Source: Allobosea sp039673065 (GTDB lineage Bacteria > Pseudomonadota > Alphaproteobacteria > Rhizobiales > Beijerinckiaceae). From it: a stretch of 64,000 nt of DNA. Shown piece by piece: positions 51,338 through 60,184 of the stretch. The notes below the pieces were generated by a model. It ran no database searches and was not told the DNA's origin. It worked only from the letters and a program-made list of their open reading frames with translations. The stretch spans positions 18,704-82,703 of the forward strand of contig NZ_JBDJKW010000017.1 in NCBI RefSeq assembly GCF_039673065.1, written 5' to 3'. Position numbers and translations under genes: made by a program. Positions within the stretch are counted from its first letter, which is position 1; the number at the start of each line of letters is the position of its first letter.

Positions 51338-52551
51338 CGCCGGTCGCCGTCACCGGCTTCGGGGTCTGCTCGGCCGCCGGCCTCGACAGGGCGGCCTTCG
51401 CCGACGCCCTGTTCGAAGGCCGCAGCGCCGTCGGCGAGGTCGTGCTGCCACGCACGGTCGGCCGGCGCGCCTTCCGGGCGGCGCAGATCGCGACCCTGCC
51501 GGCCCAGGCGGCGACCATGGCCGGCGAAGGCCGCGCCTATGACCGTTTCAGCGTGCTCGCCCTGCTCGCCGCGGAGGAGGCCGTCGCCGCCGCAGGGCTC
51601 GACGAGGGCACGCTCGCCGGCGATCGGACCTCGGTGCTGCTCGGCACCGGCATCGGCGGCGCCACCGCGATCGACGACAGCCATCACGCACTCTATGTCG
51701 ACGGCCGCCGGCCCGACCCGCTCACCATTCCCAGGCTGATGGCCCATGCCGCACCGGCGCTGCTCAGCCGCCGCTGGGGCTGCCGCGGCACCGTCCTCGC
51801 CGTGTCCAGCGCCTGCGCCTCCGGCGCCCAGGCGATCGGGCTCGGCATGGGCTTCATCCGCGCCGGCCTCGCCGAGCGCGTGCTCGTCGGCGGCAGCGAA
51901 GCCTCGCTGACGCCGGCAGCCCTGCAGAGCTGGCAGGCGATGCGCGTGCTGACGTCGACGCTCTGCCGCCCCTTCACCACGGCGCGCGACGGCATGGTGC
52001 TCGGCGAAGGCGCGGCAGTGTTCGTACTGGAGAGCGAGGCGGCGGCGCAGCGCCGTGGCGCCCCGGTCCTCGCCCTGCTGCGCGGCTACGGCACGACCTC
52101 CGACGCCGGCGACCTGATACGGCCGGACCCGCAGGGCGCCGCGGCGGCGATCCGCGCCGCCCTCGCCAGTGCCGGGCTGGCGCCGGACGACATCGCCCAT
52201 GTCAACGCGCATGGCACCGGCACGCTGCTCAACGACGCCGCCGAGGCGCAGGCACTGGACATCGTCTTCGGGAACGCCGCCGCGCGGATCCCGCTCTCGG
52301 CCACCAAGCCGGTCCACGGCCATACGCTCGGCGCCTCGGGCGCGATCGAGCTGGCCGCGACGATCATCGCCCTGCACCACCGCCTCGCGCCGGGCACGCT
52401 CGGCTTCGCGCCGGAGCAGGCGGCCTTCCCGCTCGCCATCAGCGCGGCCAACCAGCCGATCACGGGGGCCATCGGCCTCAGCAACAGCTTCGCCTTCGGC
52501 GGCGTCAACGCCGCGCTGGTGGTCGAGGCCCCGGCTCTCGCATCGTCGTGA
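51334..52551 (+). CDS. Beta-ketoacyl-ACP synthase family protein (FabF/type II KS-like)
   Basis: This 405-residue condensing enzyme has an intact Cys-His-His triad: SSACASGAQA, VNAHGTGTLLND and KPVHGHTLGASGAIE. NSFAFGGVNAAL is the normal C-terminal motif. It should condense an acyl-ACP or acyl-CoA with a malonyl unit. No chain-length-factor partner, ketoreductase, dehydratase or acyltransferase gene is present, so the product is probably a short or once-extended chain, or reductive steps are borrowed from fatty-acid synthesis. It is second in a seven-gene overlapping operon. Confidence 0.88.
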   Translation: MTPVAVTGFGVCSAAGLDRAAFADALFEGRSAVGEVVLPRTVGRRAFRAAQIATLPAQAATMAGEGRAYDRFSVLALLAAEEAVAAAGLDEGTLAGDRTSVLLGTGIGGATAIDDSHHALYVDGRRPDPLTIPRLMAHAAPALLSRRWGCRGTVLAVSSACASGAQAIGLGMGFIRAGLAERVLVGGSEASLTPAALQSWQAMRVLTSTLCRPFTTARDGMVLGEGAAVFVLESEAAAQRRGAPVLALLRGYGTTSDAGDLIRPDPQGAAAAIRAALASAGLAPDDIAHVNAHGTGTLLNDAAEAQALDIVFGNAAARIPLSATKPVHGHTLGASGAIELAATIIALHHRLAPGTLGFAPEQAAFPLAISAANQPITGAIGLSNSFAFGGVNAALVVEAPALASS

Positions 52552-53294
52552 GACTTCCCATGCCGCTCACTCCCAATGGCGCCCCGCCGGCCACCCTGCC
52601 GGCGTCCTGGCAGGCCGTCATCGATTTCGACGGCACCATCTCGCGCGAAGACACCACCGACCGCGTGCTCCAGCGCTTCGCCGAGCCGGGCTGGGAGGAC
52701 ATCGAGGCCGCGTGGCAGGCCGGCGCGATCGGCTCGCGCACCTGCATGGAGCGTCAGGTAGCGCTGCTGCGCGCCTCGCCCGACGTGCTCGACACCTTCG
52801 CCGCCGGGCTGGAGATCGACTGGGGCTTCCCGGCCTTCGCGCTGCTGTGCCGGCGCCACGACATCCCGCTGACCATCGTCTCCGACGGGCTCGACCGGAC
52901 GATCCGTACGGTGATGAAGCGGGCCGGTCTCGGCCATATCCCCGTCATGGCTAACCGGCTGGAACCGGCCGGCGGCGATCGCTGGCGGCTCACCTCGCCG
53001 CATGCCGCGCCGGAGGGCGCCTGCGCCAGCGGCACCTGCAAATGCCGTATCGCGGCCGGGCTGCCGCGGCCGCTGACGCTGCTCGTCGGCGACGGCCGCT
53101 CCGATTTCTGCGTGGCCGGCGAGGCCGATCTCGTCTTCGCCAAGGGCGCGCTGGCGACGCATTGCCGGCAGGCCGGCATCGCCCATCACGCCATCACCGA
53201 CTTCGCCGACGCCGCCACGCGTCTGGACGCCATCCTGGCCGGCGCGCCGCTGCCGGCAGCGACCCATCACCTCGAGGACAAGATCAATGGCTGA
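52548..53294 (+). CDS. HAD-superfamily phosphatase, MtnX-like (HAD-IB)
   Basis: The protein has 248 residues. The HAD motif I Asp pair is in VIDFDGTISREDTTD, motif II is TIVSDGLDRTI and motif III/IV is LLVGDGRSDFCVAGEADLVFAKG. Relatives dephosphorylate small molecules, including 2-hydroxy-3-keto-5-methylthiopentenyl-1-phosphate and phosphoserine-like compounds. No methionine salvage partners are present, so it more likely acts on an intermediate of this cluster. The GTG at 52548 overlaps the upstream stop; ATG 52560 is an alternative start. It contains a CxxxxCxC-like Cys cluster (GACASGTCKCR), which is unusual. Confidence 0.82.
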   Translation: MRLPMPLTPNGAPPATLPASWQAVIDFDGTISREDTTDRVLQRFAEPGWEDIEAAWQAGAIGSRTCMERQVALLRASPDVLDTFAAGLEIDWGFPAFALLCRRHDIPLTIVSDGLDRTIRTVMKRAGLGHIPVMANRLEPAGGDRWRLTSPHAAPEGACASGTCKCRIAAGLPRPLTLLVGDGRSDFCVAGEADLVFAKGALATHCRQAGIAHHAITDFADAATRLDAILAGAPLPAATHHLEDKING

Positions 53295-54732
53295 CGCCGC
53301 CCTGAAGCACGCCCACCCCATGACCTCCGGCCTGCCGGTCGACATGGACGCCCTCGCAGCCGATGAAGCGCGCCTGCTGGCGCTCGAGGCCCAGTACTGC
53401 TCGCATGGCGACACGGTGCACTACACGCAGATGCCCAAGATCTTCTCGGGCTGCGAAGGTTCCTTCATGCTGGACGCGGCTGGAAACCGCTTCCTCGACC
53501 TGCAGATGTGGTATTCGGCGGTGAATTTCGGCTACGCCAATCCGCGCCTCAACGCCGCTCTGAAGCGCCAGATCGACACGCTGCCGCAGGTCGCCAGCCA
53601 GTATCTCCACCGCGAGAAGATCGAGCTCGCGGCACTGATCGCCCAGGATGCCGAGCGCAAGTTCGGCGCCAAGGGCCGGGTGCACTTCAATGTCGGCGGC
53701 GCCCAGGCTGTCGAGGATTCGCTCAAGCTCGTCCGCAACGCCAAGAACGGCAAGAGCCTGATGTTCGCCTTCGAGGGCGGCTATCACGGCCGCACGCTCG
53801 GCGCCTCGGCGATCACCTCGTCCTATCGCTATCGCCGCCGCTTCGGCCATTTCGGCGAGCGGGCGCACTTCATCCCCTTCCCCTACCACTTCCGCGGCCC
53901 CAGGGGCATGAGCAAGGAGGAGTATGGCGAGCACTGCGTCGCGCAGTTCGCCCGGCTGTTCGAGAGCGAATACAACGGCGTCTGGGATCCGAAGGCCGGC
54001 CAGTCCGAATATGCCGCCTTCTATGTCGAGCCCTTGCAGGGCACGGGCGGCTACGTCATCCCGCCGCCGAACTTCTTCACCGGGCTGAAGAAGGTGCTCG
54101 ACGACCACGGCATCCTGCTGGTCGTCGACGAGATCCAGATGGGCTTCTTCCGCACCGGCAAGCTCTGGTCGATCGAGCATTTCGGCGTGCAGCCGGACGT
54201 GATCGTCTTCGGCAAGGCGGTGACCAACGGCCTGAACCCGCTCTCCGGCATCTGGGCCAAGGAAGCGCTGATCAACCCGACCGTCTTCCCGCCCGGCTCG
54301 ACGCACTCGACCTTCAACGCCAATCCGCTCGGCACCGCCGTCGCGCTGGAGGCGATGACGATGATGGCCGAGGACGACTACGAGACCATGGTCATGGCGA
54401 AAGGCAAGCACTTCCTCGCCGGCCTCGAGGAGCTGAAGCGCCGACACAAGATCGTCGGCGAGGTCGATGGGCTCGGCATGGCGCTGCGCATCGAGATCTG
54501 CGAGCCGCACGACAGCTATACGCCGTCCAAGCGCCTGGTCGACCTGATGTGCGACGAGGGCATGAAGGCCGATCTGGAGGTGGCGGGCCGCCGCTATGGG
54601 CTGGTGCTCGACATCGGCGGCTACCACAAGAACGTCATCACCCTCGCACCGGCGCTGACCATGAGCTACGCCGAGATCGACCTAGCGATCGCGCTGCTCG
54701 ACCAGCTCTTCGCCCGCGTCGCGAACGCCTGA
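53287..54732 (+). CDS. Class III PLP-dependent aminotransferase
   Basis: The protein has 481 residues of the ornithine/diaminobutyrate/acetylornithine aminotransferase family. Substrate and cofactor motifs are FNVGGAQAVEDSLKLVRN, FEGGYHGRTLGA, VVDEIQMGFFRTGKL with the cofactor-binding Asp, and the PLP Lys in VIVFGKAVTNG. It transfers an amino group to an aldehyde or ketone. Placed after a ketosynthase, it may install an amine on the acyl product or make a diamine starter unit. The gene overlaps the phosphatase gene by 8 bp. Confidence 0.88.
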   Translation: MADAALKHAHPMTSGLPVDMDALAADEARLLALEAQYCSHGDTVHYTQMPKIFSGCEGSFMLDAAGNRFLDLQMWYSAVNFGYANPRLNAALKRQIDTLPQVASQYLHREKIELAALIAQDAERKFGAKGRVHFNVGGAQAVEDSLKLVRNAKNGKSLMFAFEGGYHGRTLGASAITSSYRYRRRFGHFGERAHFIPFPYHFRGPRGMSKEEYGEHCVAQFARLFESEYNGVWDPKAGQSEYAAFYVEPLQGTGGYVIPPPNFFTGLKKVLDDHGILLVVDEIQMGFFRTGKLWSIEHFGVQPDVIVFGKAVTNGLNPLSGIWAKEALINPTVFPPGSTHSTFNANPLGTAVALEAMTMMAEDDYETMVMAKGKHFLAGLEELKRRHKIVGEVDGLGMALRIEICEPHDSYTPSKRLVDLMCDEGMKADLEVAGRRYGLVLDIGGYHKNVITLAPALTMSYAEIDLAIALLDQLFARVANA

Positions 54733-54749
54733 GCGCGGCGGACCGGATC

Positions 54750-55670
54750 ATGCGCCTGCGGGTGATCGATCTCGACGGCAGCCTGCCGGCGCAGGAGCCG
54801 CTGCGCCAGCGCATCGAGGCGGGGGCCGCGACCCGGATCGACGCGCGCGATCTGGCCGGGCGGCTGCGCATCGTGGCGAGCCGCACCGCGCTGCGCAGCC
54901 TCTCCGCCCGGCTACCGCCGGACGCGGCCGGCAGCGGGCCGGGCGTCACCTTCTACGGCTCCGGCGATTTCCACCACCTGACTGCCTCGCTGGTGGCGGC
55001 GCAGGACGAGCCGCTCACCATCGTGCATTTCGACAATCACCCCGACTGGGTGCGCGTCCCGGCGACGGTGAATTGCGGCGCCTGGGTCAACCGGGCGCTC
55101 GAGCTGCCGCATGTCCGCAAGATCGTGACCCTCGGCCCGAGCAGCAGCGACCTCGTCAGGCCGGAATGGCAGTTCGCCAACCTCGCCGCCCTGCGCGAGG
55201 GGCGGATCGCGCTCTATCCCTGGCGCCATGCCCCCTCGCGCGTCTGGGGGCGCTATGGCAGCAATGCCTGCTACCGCCAGGAGGGCGGGCATCTGCACTG
55301 GCGCAATCTGGCCGAAGAGGAGTGGAGCGATTTCCTCGACGAGCTCGTCGCCCAGATCCCGACCCGCGCGATCTGGCTGACCATCGACAAGGACGTGCTC
55401 GGCCCCGGCGACGCCGTGACCAACTGGGACCAGGGCGCCATGCCGCTCGCCCATCTGATCGCCGCGATCGAGCGCCTCGCGGCGGCTCGGCACATCGCCG
55501 GCGTCGATGTCTGCGGCGACTGGTCGGAGCCGCGCTTCACCGATCCGTTCCGCTGGACGCTCGCCCGCTTCGACCATCCGCCGCCGATCACGCCCTCGGC
55601 GGAGACGCTCGGTGTCAACGCGCGGGTCAACGCCACCCTGCTCGCCTGCCTCGATCGGGTGCTGCCGTGA
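54750..55670 (+). CDS. Arginase/ureohydrolase superfamily protein
   Basis: The protein has 306 residues. Metal-site motifs are degenerate but complete: GDFHHLT in place of GGDHS, FDNHPDW for the DxHxD motif, and LTIDKDVLGPG for SxDxD. Classical members hydrolyse a guanidino or formimino group to release urea or formamide (arginase, agmatinase, formiminoglutamase). The local substitutions suggest a changed substrate. In an operon with an aminotransferase and ketosynthase it could process a guanidino or amidino group of the product. It starts 17 bp after the aminotransferase stop and overlaps the hydrolase gene by 4 bp. Confidence 0.75.
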   Translation: MRLRVIDLDGSLPAQEPLRQRIEAGAATRIDARDLAGRLRIVASRTALRSLSARLPPDAAGSGPGVTFYGSGDFHHLTASLVAAQDEPLTIVHFDNHPDWVRVPATVNCGAWVNRALELPHVRKIVTLGPSSSDLVRPEWQFANLAALREGRIALYPWRHAPSRVWGRYGSNACYRQEGGHLHWRNLAEEEWSDFLDELVAQIPTRAIWLTIDKDVLGPGDAVTNWDQGAMPLAHLIAAIERLAAARHIAGVDVCGDWSEPRFTDPFRWTLARFDHPPPITPSAETLGVNARVNATLLACLDRVLP

Positions 55671-56512
55671 CACGCTCCCCCACGCCTCCGGCCGGCACCG
55701 ACCACGGCGTCAGGCTCGCCGGCGGCTCCACCGGCTTCCTGCTGATCCACGGGCTCGGCGGCACGCCGGTCGAGCTCAAGCTGATCGCACGCGCGCTGCA
55801 TGCAGCCGGCCACACCGTCCATTGCCCGCAGCTGGCCGGCCATTGCGGCAGCGAGGCCGACCTGCTCGCCACCAGCTGGCGCGACTGGGCCGGCAGCGTG
55901 CACGACGAACTCGCCCGGATGCGCACCCGCTGCGAGCGGGTGATCGTCGGCGGGCTCTCCATGGGCGCGGTGCTCGCCATCCACGCCGCGGCCGAGCGCC
56001 CGCAGGCGGTGGACGGCCTGGCGCTCTACGCGCCGACGCTGCGCTATGACGGCTGGGCGATCCCGCGCCATGCCTTCCTGCTGAAATGGCTGATCAACAC
56101 CCCGCTGGGCCGCCGCTACAGCTTTCCCGAGCGCGAGCCCTACGGGATCAAGCACGCCCGCACGCGCCGCACCATCGTCGAGGCGATGGCGTCCGGCGAC
56201 ACCTCCCGCGCCGGGCTCGACGGCACGCCGGCCCGGGCGCTCCAGCAGCTCTGGCGCCTCGTCGCCGAGACGCGCAGGCAGATGCCGGCCGTCACCTGCC
56301 CGGCCTTGCTCGTCCATGCCCGCGAGGACGACATCGCCGGCCTCTCCAACGCCTTCGAGGTCCAGCGCCGCCTCGGCGGGCTGGTCGACGCCGTGATCCT
56401 CGACGACAGCTATCACCTCGTCACCATCGACCAGCAGCGCGGCATCGTCGTCGATCGCACCCTGGCGCTGGCGCAGCGCCTCGCCCACAAGCGCGCCGCC
56501 GCCGCGTCATGA
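55667..56512 (+). CDS. Alpha/beta hydrolase (carboxylesterase/monoacylglycerol lipase-like)
   Basis: The protein has 281 residues with the alpha/beta hydrolase fold. LLIHGLGGTPVE is the oxyanion region, and the nucleophile Ser lies in VGGLSMGAVLA. The Asp is in HAREDDIAG and the catalytic His in DDSYHLVTID, so the full triad is visible. It resembles Est30-type carboxylesterases. It may release the acyl chain from the carrier protein, since no separate thioesterase is encoded, or it may hydrolyse an ester in the product. The GTG at 55667 overlaps the upstream stop. Confidence 0.82.
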   Translation: MTRSPTPPAGTDHGVRLAGGSTGFLLIHGLGGTPVELKLIARALHAAGHTVHCPQLAGHCGSEADLLATSWRDWAGSVHDELARMRTRCERVIVGGLSMGAVLAIHAAAERPQAVDGLALYAPTLRYDGWAIPRHAFLLKWLINTPLGRRYSFPEREPYGIKHARTRRTIVEAMASGDTSRAGLDGTPARALQQLWRLVAETRRQMPAVTCPALLVHAREDDIAGLSNAFEVQRRLGGLVDAVILDDSYHLVTIDQQRGIVVDRTLALAQRLAHKRAAAAS

Positions 56513-57663
56513 CCGGCCTGGTCGCGCGCATCGTCGACAGCGTCGCCGCGATCCCGGCGGCCGCGTGGGACGCCTGCCTGCCTGGCGAAGCCGAGGATCA
56601 CAGCTACTACCGTGCCTGCGACGAGGCCGCTGCGGCCTCCGGCACCGGGCTGCGATGCGCTGCCGTCGCCATTGCCGACGCCCAGGGCATCGCCGCCGTG
56701 GCGCCGTTCTTCCGGCTGGACTACCGGCTCGACACGCCCTTGCAAGGCAGGCTGCGCGGTGTGGCCGATGCCGTGTACCGTTACGTTCCGCGCCTGCTGA
56801 CGCTCAGGATCATCTGCATAGGCTCGCCCTATGCCGATCGCTGCCATCTCGGCTTCGCGCCGTGGCTCGACGGCCCGCGCCGCGAGACCGCGATGCGCGC
56901 CATCGTGGATGCGCTTCGCCGGCAGGCGGCCGCGGAGGGCGCGCAGCTGGTCGCCTTCAAGGATCTCGCCCCGGCCGACGATGCGCTGGTCGCGCCGTGC
57001 CTCTCGCGGGAGGGGTTCGCCCGCATCGGCAGCCTTCCGGTCGCCATCCTCGACCTGCCCTATGCCGATGAGGACGGCTATCTCGCATCGCTGTCGGCCG
57101 CGACACGCAAGGACATCCGGCGGAAACTGGCCAGAGCGCAGGCGGTCCGGATCGAGCACCGCAGCGACATCACGGGACTGGAAGAGCTCATCGCGGAGCT
57201 GTACGAATCGACCCGGCGCCGCAGCGGCCTGGATTACGGCGAGCTGGAAGTCCTGCCGCCCGGCTACTTCGCGGCGGTGTCGCGTGCCCTCGGCGAGAGG
57301 GCCGTCTTCGCGCTGTACTGGATCGGCGACGAACTCGCCGCCTTCAACCTGCTGCTGATCGAGCCAGGCCGCGTCATCGATAAGTTCCTGGGCATGCGTT
57401 ACCCGCTGGCGCGCGAGCACAATCTCTATGCGGTCAGCTGGATGGCGAATGTCCGCTTCTGCCTGTCGCGCGGGATCGTCTCGCTGCAGAGCGGGCAGAC
57501 CGCCTACGCCTCGAAACTGCGCTTCGGCAGCCGGCTGGTGCCGACCCGGCTTCATGTCCTCCATCGCAGCAAGCTTCTGCAGTGGGGGCTGCGTCGCATC
57601 GCCTCGACCGTGTCGTTCGACCGGTTCGATCCGGATCTGGCCCGCTTGCCGGCGGCGCGATAG
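56509..57663 (+). CDS. GNAT/BioF2-like (FemAB-type) acyltransferase
   Basis: The protein has 384 residues of the Acetyltransf_6 (BioF2-like) group. LSAATRKDIRRKLARAQ at about 195 and ELAAFNLLLIEPGRVIDKFLGMRYPLARE at about 285 are characteristic. FCLSRGIVSLQSGQTAYASKLRFGSR is near the C-terminus. Such enzymes attach an acyl or aminoacyl group to an amine in cell-wall, polysaccharide or natural-product pathways. In this operon it could acylate the amine made by the aminotransferase. It overlaps the hydrolase gene by 4 bp and is the last gene of the unit. Confidence 0.78.
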   Translation: MTGLVARIVDSVAAIPAAAWDACLPGEAEDHSYYRACDEAAAASGTGLRCAAVAIADAQGIAAVAPFFRLDYRLDTPLQGRLRGVADAVYRYVPRLLTLRIICIGSPYADRCHLGFAPWLDGPRRETAMRAIVDALRRQAAAEGAQLVAFKDLAPADDALVAPCLSREGFARIGSLPVAILDLPYADEDGYLASLSAATRKDIRRKLARAQAVRIEHRSDITGLEELIAELYESTRRRSGLDYGELEVLPPGYFAAVSRALGERAVFALYWIGDELAAFNLLLIEPGRVIDKFLGMRYPLAREHNLYAVSWMANVRFCLSRGIVSLQSGQTAYASKLRFGSRLVPTRLHVLHRSKLLQWGLRRIASTVSFDRFDPDLARLPAAR

Positions 57664-57680
57664 CCGCCGGCGCTGGCGGC
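57663..57680. terminator. Hairpin after the ketosynthase operon
   Basis: GCCGCC (57663-57668) and GGCGGC (57675-57680) can pair around a 6-nt loop immediately after the last stop codon. It lacks a T-run, so it is only a weak terminator candidate. Confidence 0.3.
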
Positions 57681-57930
57681 ATCGATCCGGGCGAGCCATG
57701 CGGGCGCGGCGCACTGCACTGGGCGGGCCGAGCGATGACACCAGGTGACGGCGCTGCGTCTCGTAACGGTCCGGCGTGCTCCGGCATGACCCGGCTTCAT
57801 CCGCCGGGGGCGCGTAGCGGGGCGATCGACAGAGGAGAACGGCTTGAGTCCGCCGATGCCACCGCAACGTTGTTCGATCGCGCCGTCCGCGTTTGACGCT
57901 GCCTCATTTTCGCCCTATCCCTGGCCGCGA

Positions 57931-58101
57931 CGGTTCCCTTAGGGGATCAAAAGGGAACGCAGTGCGGATGGCTCCGCCATTCTATGCTGCGGCTGCCCCC
58001 GCAACTGTAAGCGGCGAGCCTCGTCGCCACGCGCCACTGGGACCTTGGGCCTGGGAAGGCGGTGACGGGGCAGCGACCCGCGAGCCAGGAGACCTGCCGT
58101 C
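57931..58101 (+). ncRNA. Cobalamin riboswitch
   Basis: The region carries the conserved B12-box elements in order: an early stem (GGTTCCCTT...AAGGGAACGC), TGCCCCCGCAACTGTAAG (57992-58010), GCCACTGGGAC, CCTGGGAAGGC and GCGAGCCAGGAGACCTGCC (58079-58098). It is an adenosylcobalamin-sensing RNA that lowers expression of the uptake genes when B12 is abundant. It ends about 134 bp before the TonB receptor start codon, consistent with control of translation or termination. Confidence 0.95.
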
Positions 58102-58234
58102 AGTCGTGGTCACACGCGAACACGTTCGGACGGGGTGTTTCGATCGCTGCTCGACTGTCTGCTCCTGCACGGGAGCGAACGGGAGATCGCGTTCGCGGTG
58201 ACGTGCCACAGACGTCAACGCCCGAGGTCTCATC

Positions 58235-60184
58235 GTGAGCCGTCTTCCGCAAGCCGCCCGACGCCATGCGTCGATTTCCTCCATTTCGAGCCTCGCCCTC
58301 GCCATGGCGCTGATCGCCGGCGCCGCCCAGGCGCAGGCGCCTGCCGAGGCGATCGCCCTCGACCAGATCGTGGTCAGCGCCACGGGAACGCCGACGCCGG
58401 CGCGCGAGGTGGCGAGCTCCGTGACCGTCGTCACCGCCGGCGAGATCGAGCAGCGGCAGCGCCGCACCCTGCCGGACGCGCTCGCCACCGTGCCGGGGCT
58501 GAACGTCGTGCAGACCGGCGGGCCCGGCGGCCAGACTTCGGTCTTCATGCGCGGCACCAACTCCAACCACGTCAAGGTGCTGATCGACGGCATCGAGGCC
58601 AACGACCCGTCGACGCCGAACCGCTCCTTCGACTTCGGCTCGATGCTGACCGACGACATCGCGCGCATCGAGGTGCTGCGCGGGCCGCAGAGCGGGCTCT
58701 ACGGCGCCAATGCGCTCGGCGGCGTCATCGCGATCACCACCAAGCGCGGCGAGGGGCCGCCGCGGATGACCGCCCGCGTCGAGGCCGGCTCGCACGGCAC
58801 CTTCAACCAGACGGCCGGGTTCAGCGGCGGCGACGACCGCTTCGACTACGCCTTCAACGTCTCGCATATGCGCTCGGATTCGACGGATTCCGTGCCGTCC
58901 GGCCTGGTGCCGCCCGGCGTGCGCGTCCGGCCCAACGCCTATGACGCCTATTCCTATTCGGCGCGCCTCGGCGTGGCGCTCGGCGATACCGTTCGCCTGA
59001 ACTGGGTCGGCCGCTACACCGACGGCCAGTTCCGCTCGCCCTACGATGCGGGCTTCCCCAGCCGCCCGACCGGTCTGCGCGCGCTCAACAACTACGCGCA
59101 GGGCTTCACCCGCGGCGAGGTCGTCTGGGATCCGCTGGCGGGTCGCGCCGTCAGCCGGTTCGGCGTCTCCTATTCCCGCCAGGATCGCTCCAACCGCTCG
59201 CCGACGGTGTTCGGCAATCTCGGCATGCCCACCGAGAATCTGGGCGAGCGGATCAAGCTGGACTGGCGCGGCGATCTCGAACTCGCCAAGGGCCACGTCC
59301 TGACCGGCGGGCTTCAATATGAGCGGGAGCGGATCGAGACGACGACCCTGACCGCCTCGAACGGCAACAAGGCCGCCTTCCTCGAATATCAGGGCAATCT
59401 CGCCGATCGCTTCTTCGTCGCGGCCAATATCCGCCACGACCATGACGACAGCTATGGCGGCCACACCACCTACCGCATCGCGCCGGCCTATATCGTGCCG
59501 GAGACGCAGACCAAGCTGAAGGCGAGCTACGGCACAGGCTTCAAGGCGCCGACGCTGAGCGAGCTCTTCGTCGACTACCGCCCGGGCTTCAACTTCTACG
59601 GCAACCCGAACCTCAAGCCGGAGGAGAGTCGCGGCTGGGATGTCGGCTTCGAGCAGCCGCTGCTCGACAAGCGCCTGCAGGTCGGCGCGACCTGGTTCCG
59701 CAACGACATCGACAACCTGATCGTCACCAACGCGGCCGGCACGTCCTACGCCAATGTCGGCAAGGCGCGGACGCAGGGCGTCGAAGCCTTCGCCGCGCTC
59801 GATATCTCGCCGGAGCTGAAGCTTCGGGCCGACTATACCTTCACCCTCGCCAAGGACGAGACGGCACGGCAGGAGCTGCTGCGCCGCCCGCGCCACAAGG
59901 CCAGCGGCACCGTCAGCTGGACGCCGATCGACAGGCTGAGCCTGTCGGCCACCGTGATCTATGTCGGCCCCTGGGTCGACGGGAACCGCGACTTCTCGGT
60001 CAGGCGGCTGCGGGCCAAGGGCGCTACCCTGGTCAACCTCGCCGCCGAGTACAAGGCGACCGACCGGCTCACCGTCTTCGGCCGCGTCGACAACCTCTTC
60101 GACAAGAGCTGGCAGAACCCGGTCGGCTTCCTGGTGCCGGGCCTCGGCGCCTATGCCGGGCTCAAGGTGGCGCTCGGCGGATGA
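58235..60184 (+). CDS. btuB: TonB-dependent vitamin B12 receptor (BtuB-like)
   Basis: The protein has 649 residues. The signal peptide ends near AGAAQAQA, followed by a TonB-box-like IALDQIVVSATG. The plug domain spans about 45-160 (TLPDALATVPGLNVVQTGG, VLRGPQSGLYGANALGGVI) and a 22-strand barrel follows, ending with an aromatic-poor KVALGG instead of the usual terminal Phe. The cobalamin riboswitch directly upstream and the BtuFCD genes downstream fix the substrate as a cobalamin or cobinamide. It starts at GTG 58235 after GAGGT, and its stop overlaps the next gene by 4 bp. Confidence 0.92.
   Translation: MSRLPQAARRHASISSISSLALAMALIAGAAQAQAPAEAIALDQIVVSATGTPTPAREVASSVTVVTAGEIEQRQRRTLPDALATVPGLNVVQTGGPGGQTSVFMRGTNSNHVKVLIDGIEANDPSTPNRSFDFGSMLTDDIARIEVLRGPQSGLYGANALGGVIAITTKRGEGPPRMTARVEAGSHGTFNQTAGFSGGDDRFDYAFNVSHMRSDSTDSVPSGLVPPGVRVRPNAYDAYSYSARLGVALGDTVRLNWVGRYTDGQFRSPYDAGFPSRPTGLRALNNYAQGFTRGEVVWDPLAGRAVSRFGVSYSRQDRSNRSPTVFGNLGMPTENLGERIKLDWRGDLELAKGHVLTGGLQYERERIETTTLTASNGNKAAFLEYQGNLADRFFVAANIRHDHDDSYGGHTTYRIAPAYIVPETQTKLKASYGTGFKAPTLSELFVDYRPGFNFYGNPNLKPEESRGWDVGFEQPLLDKRLQVGATWFRNDIDNLIVTNAAGTSYANVGKARTQGVEAFAALDISPELKLRADYTFTLAKDETARQELLRRPRHKASGTVSWTPIDRLSLSATVIYVGPWVDGNRDFSVRRLRAKGATLVNLAAEYKATDRLTVFGRVDNLFDKSWQNPVGFLVPGLGAYAGLKVALGG

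Noticed and set aside
44869..57663. Reading the locus as a classical NRPS siderophore cluster because of the PvdE/SyrD-type exporter
   Set aside because: There is no NRPS adenylation or condensation domain, no ornithine hydroxylase and no siderophore receptor. The cobalamin receptor downstream has its own riboswitch.
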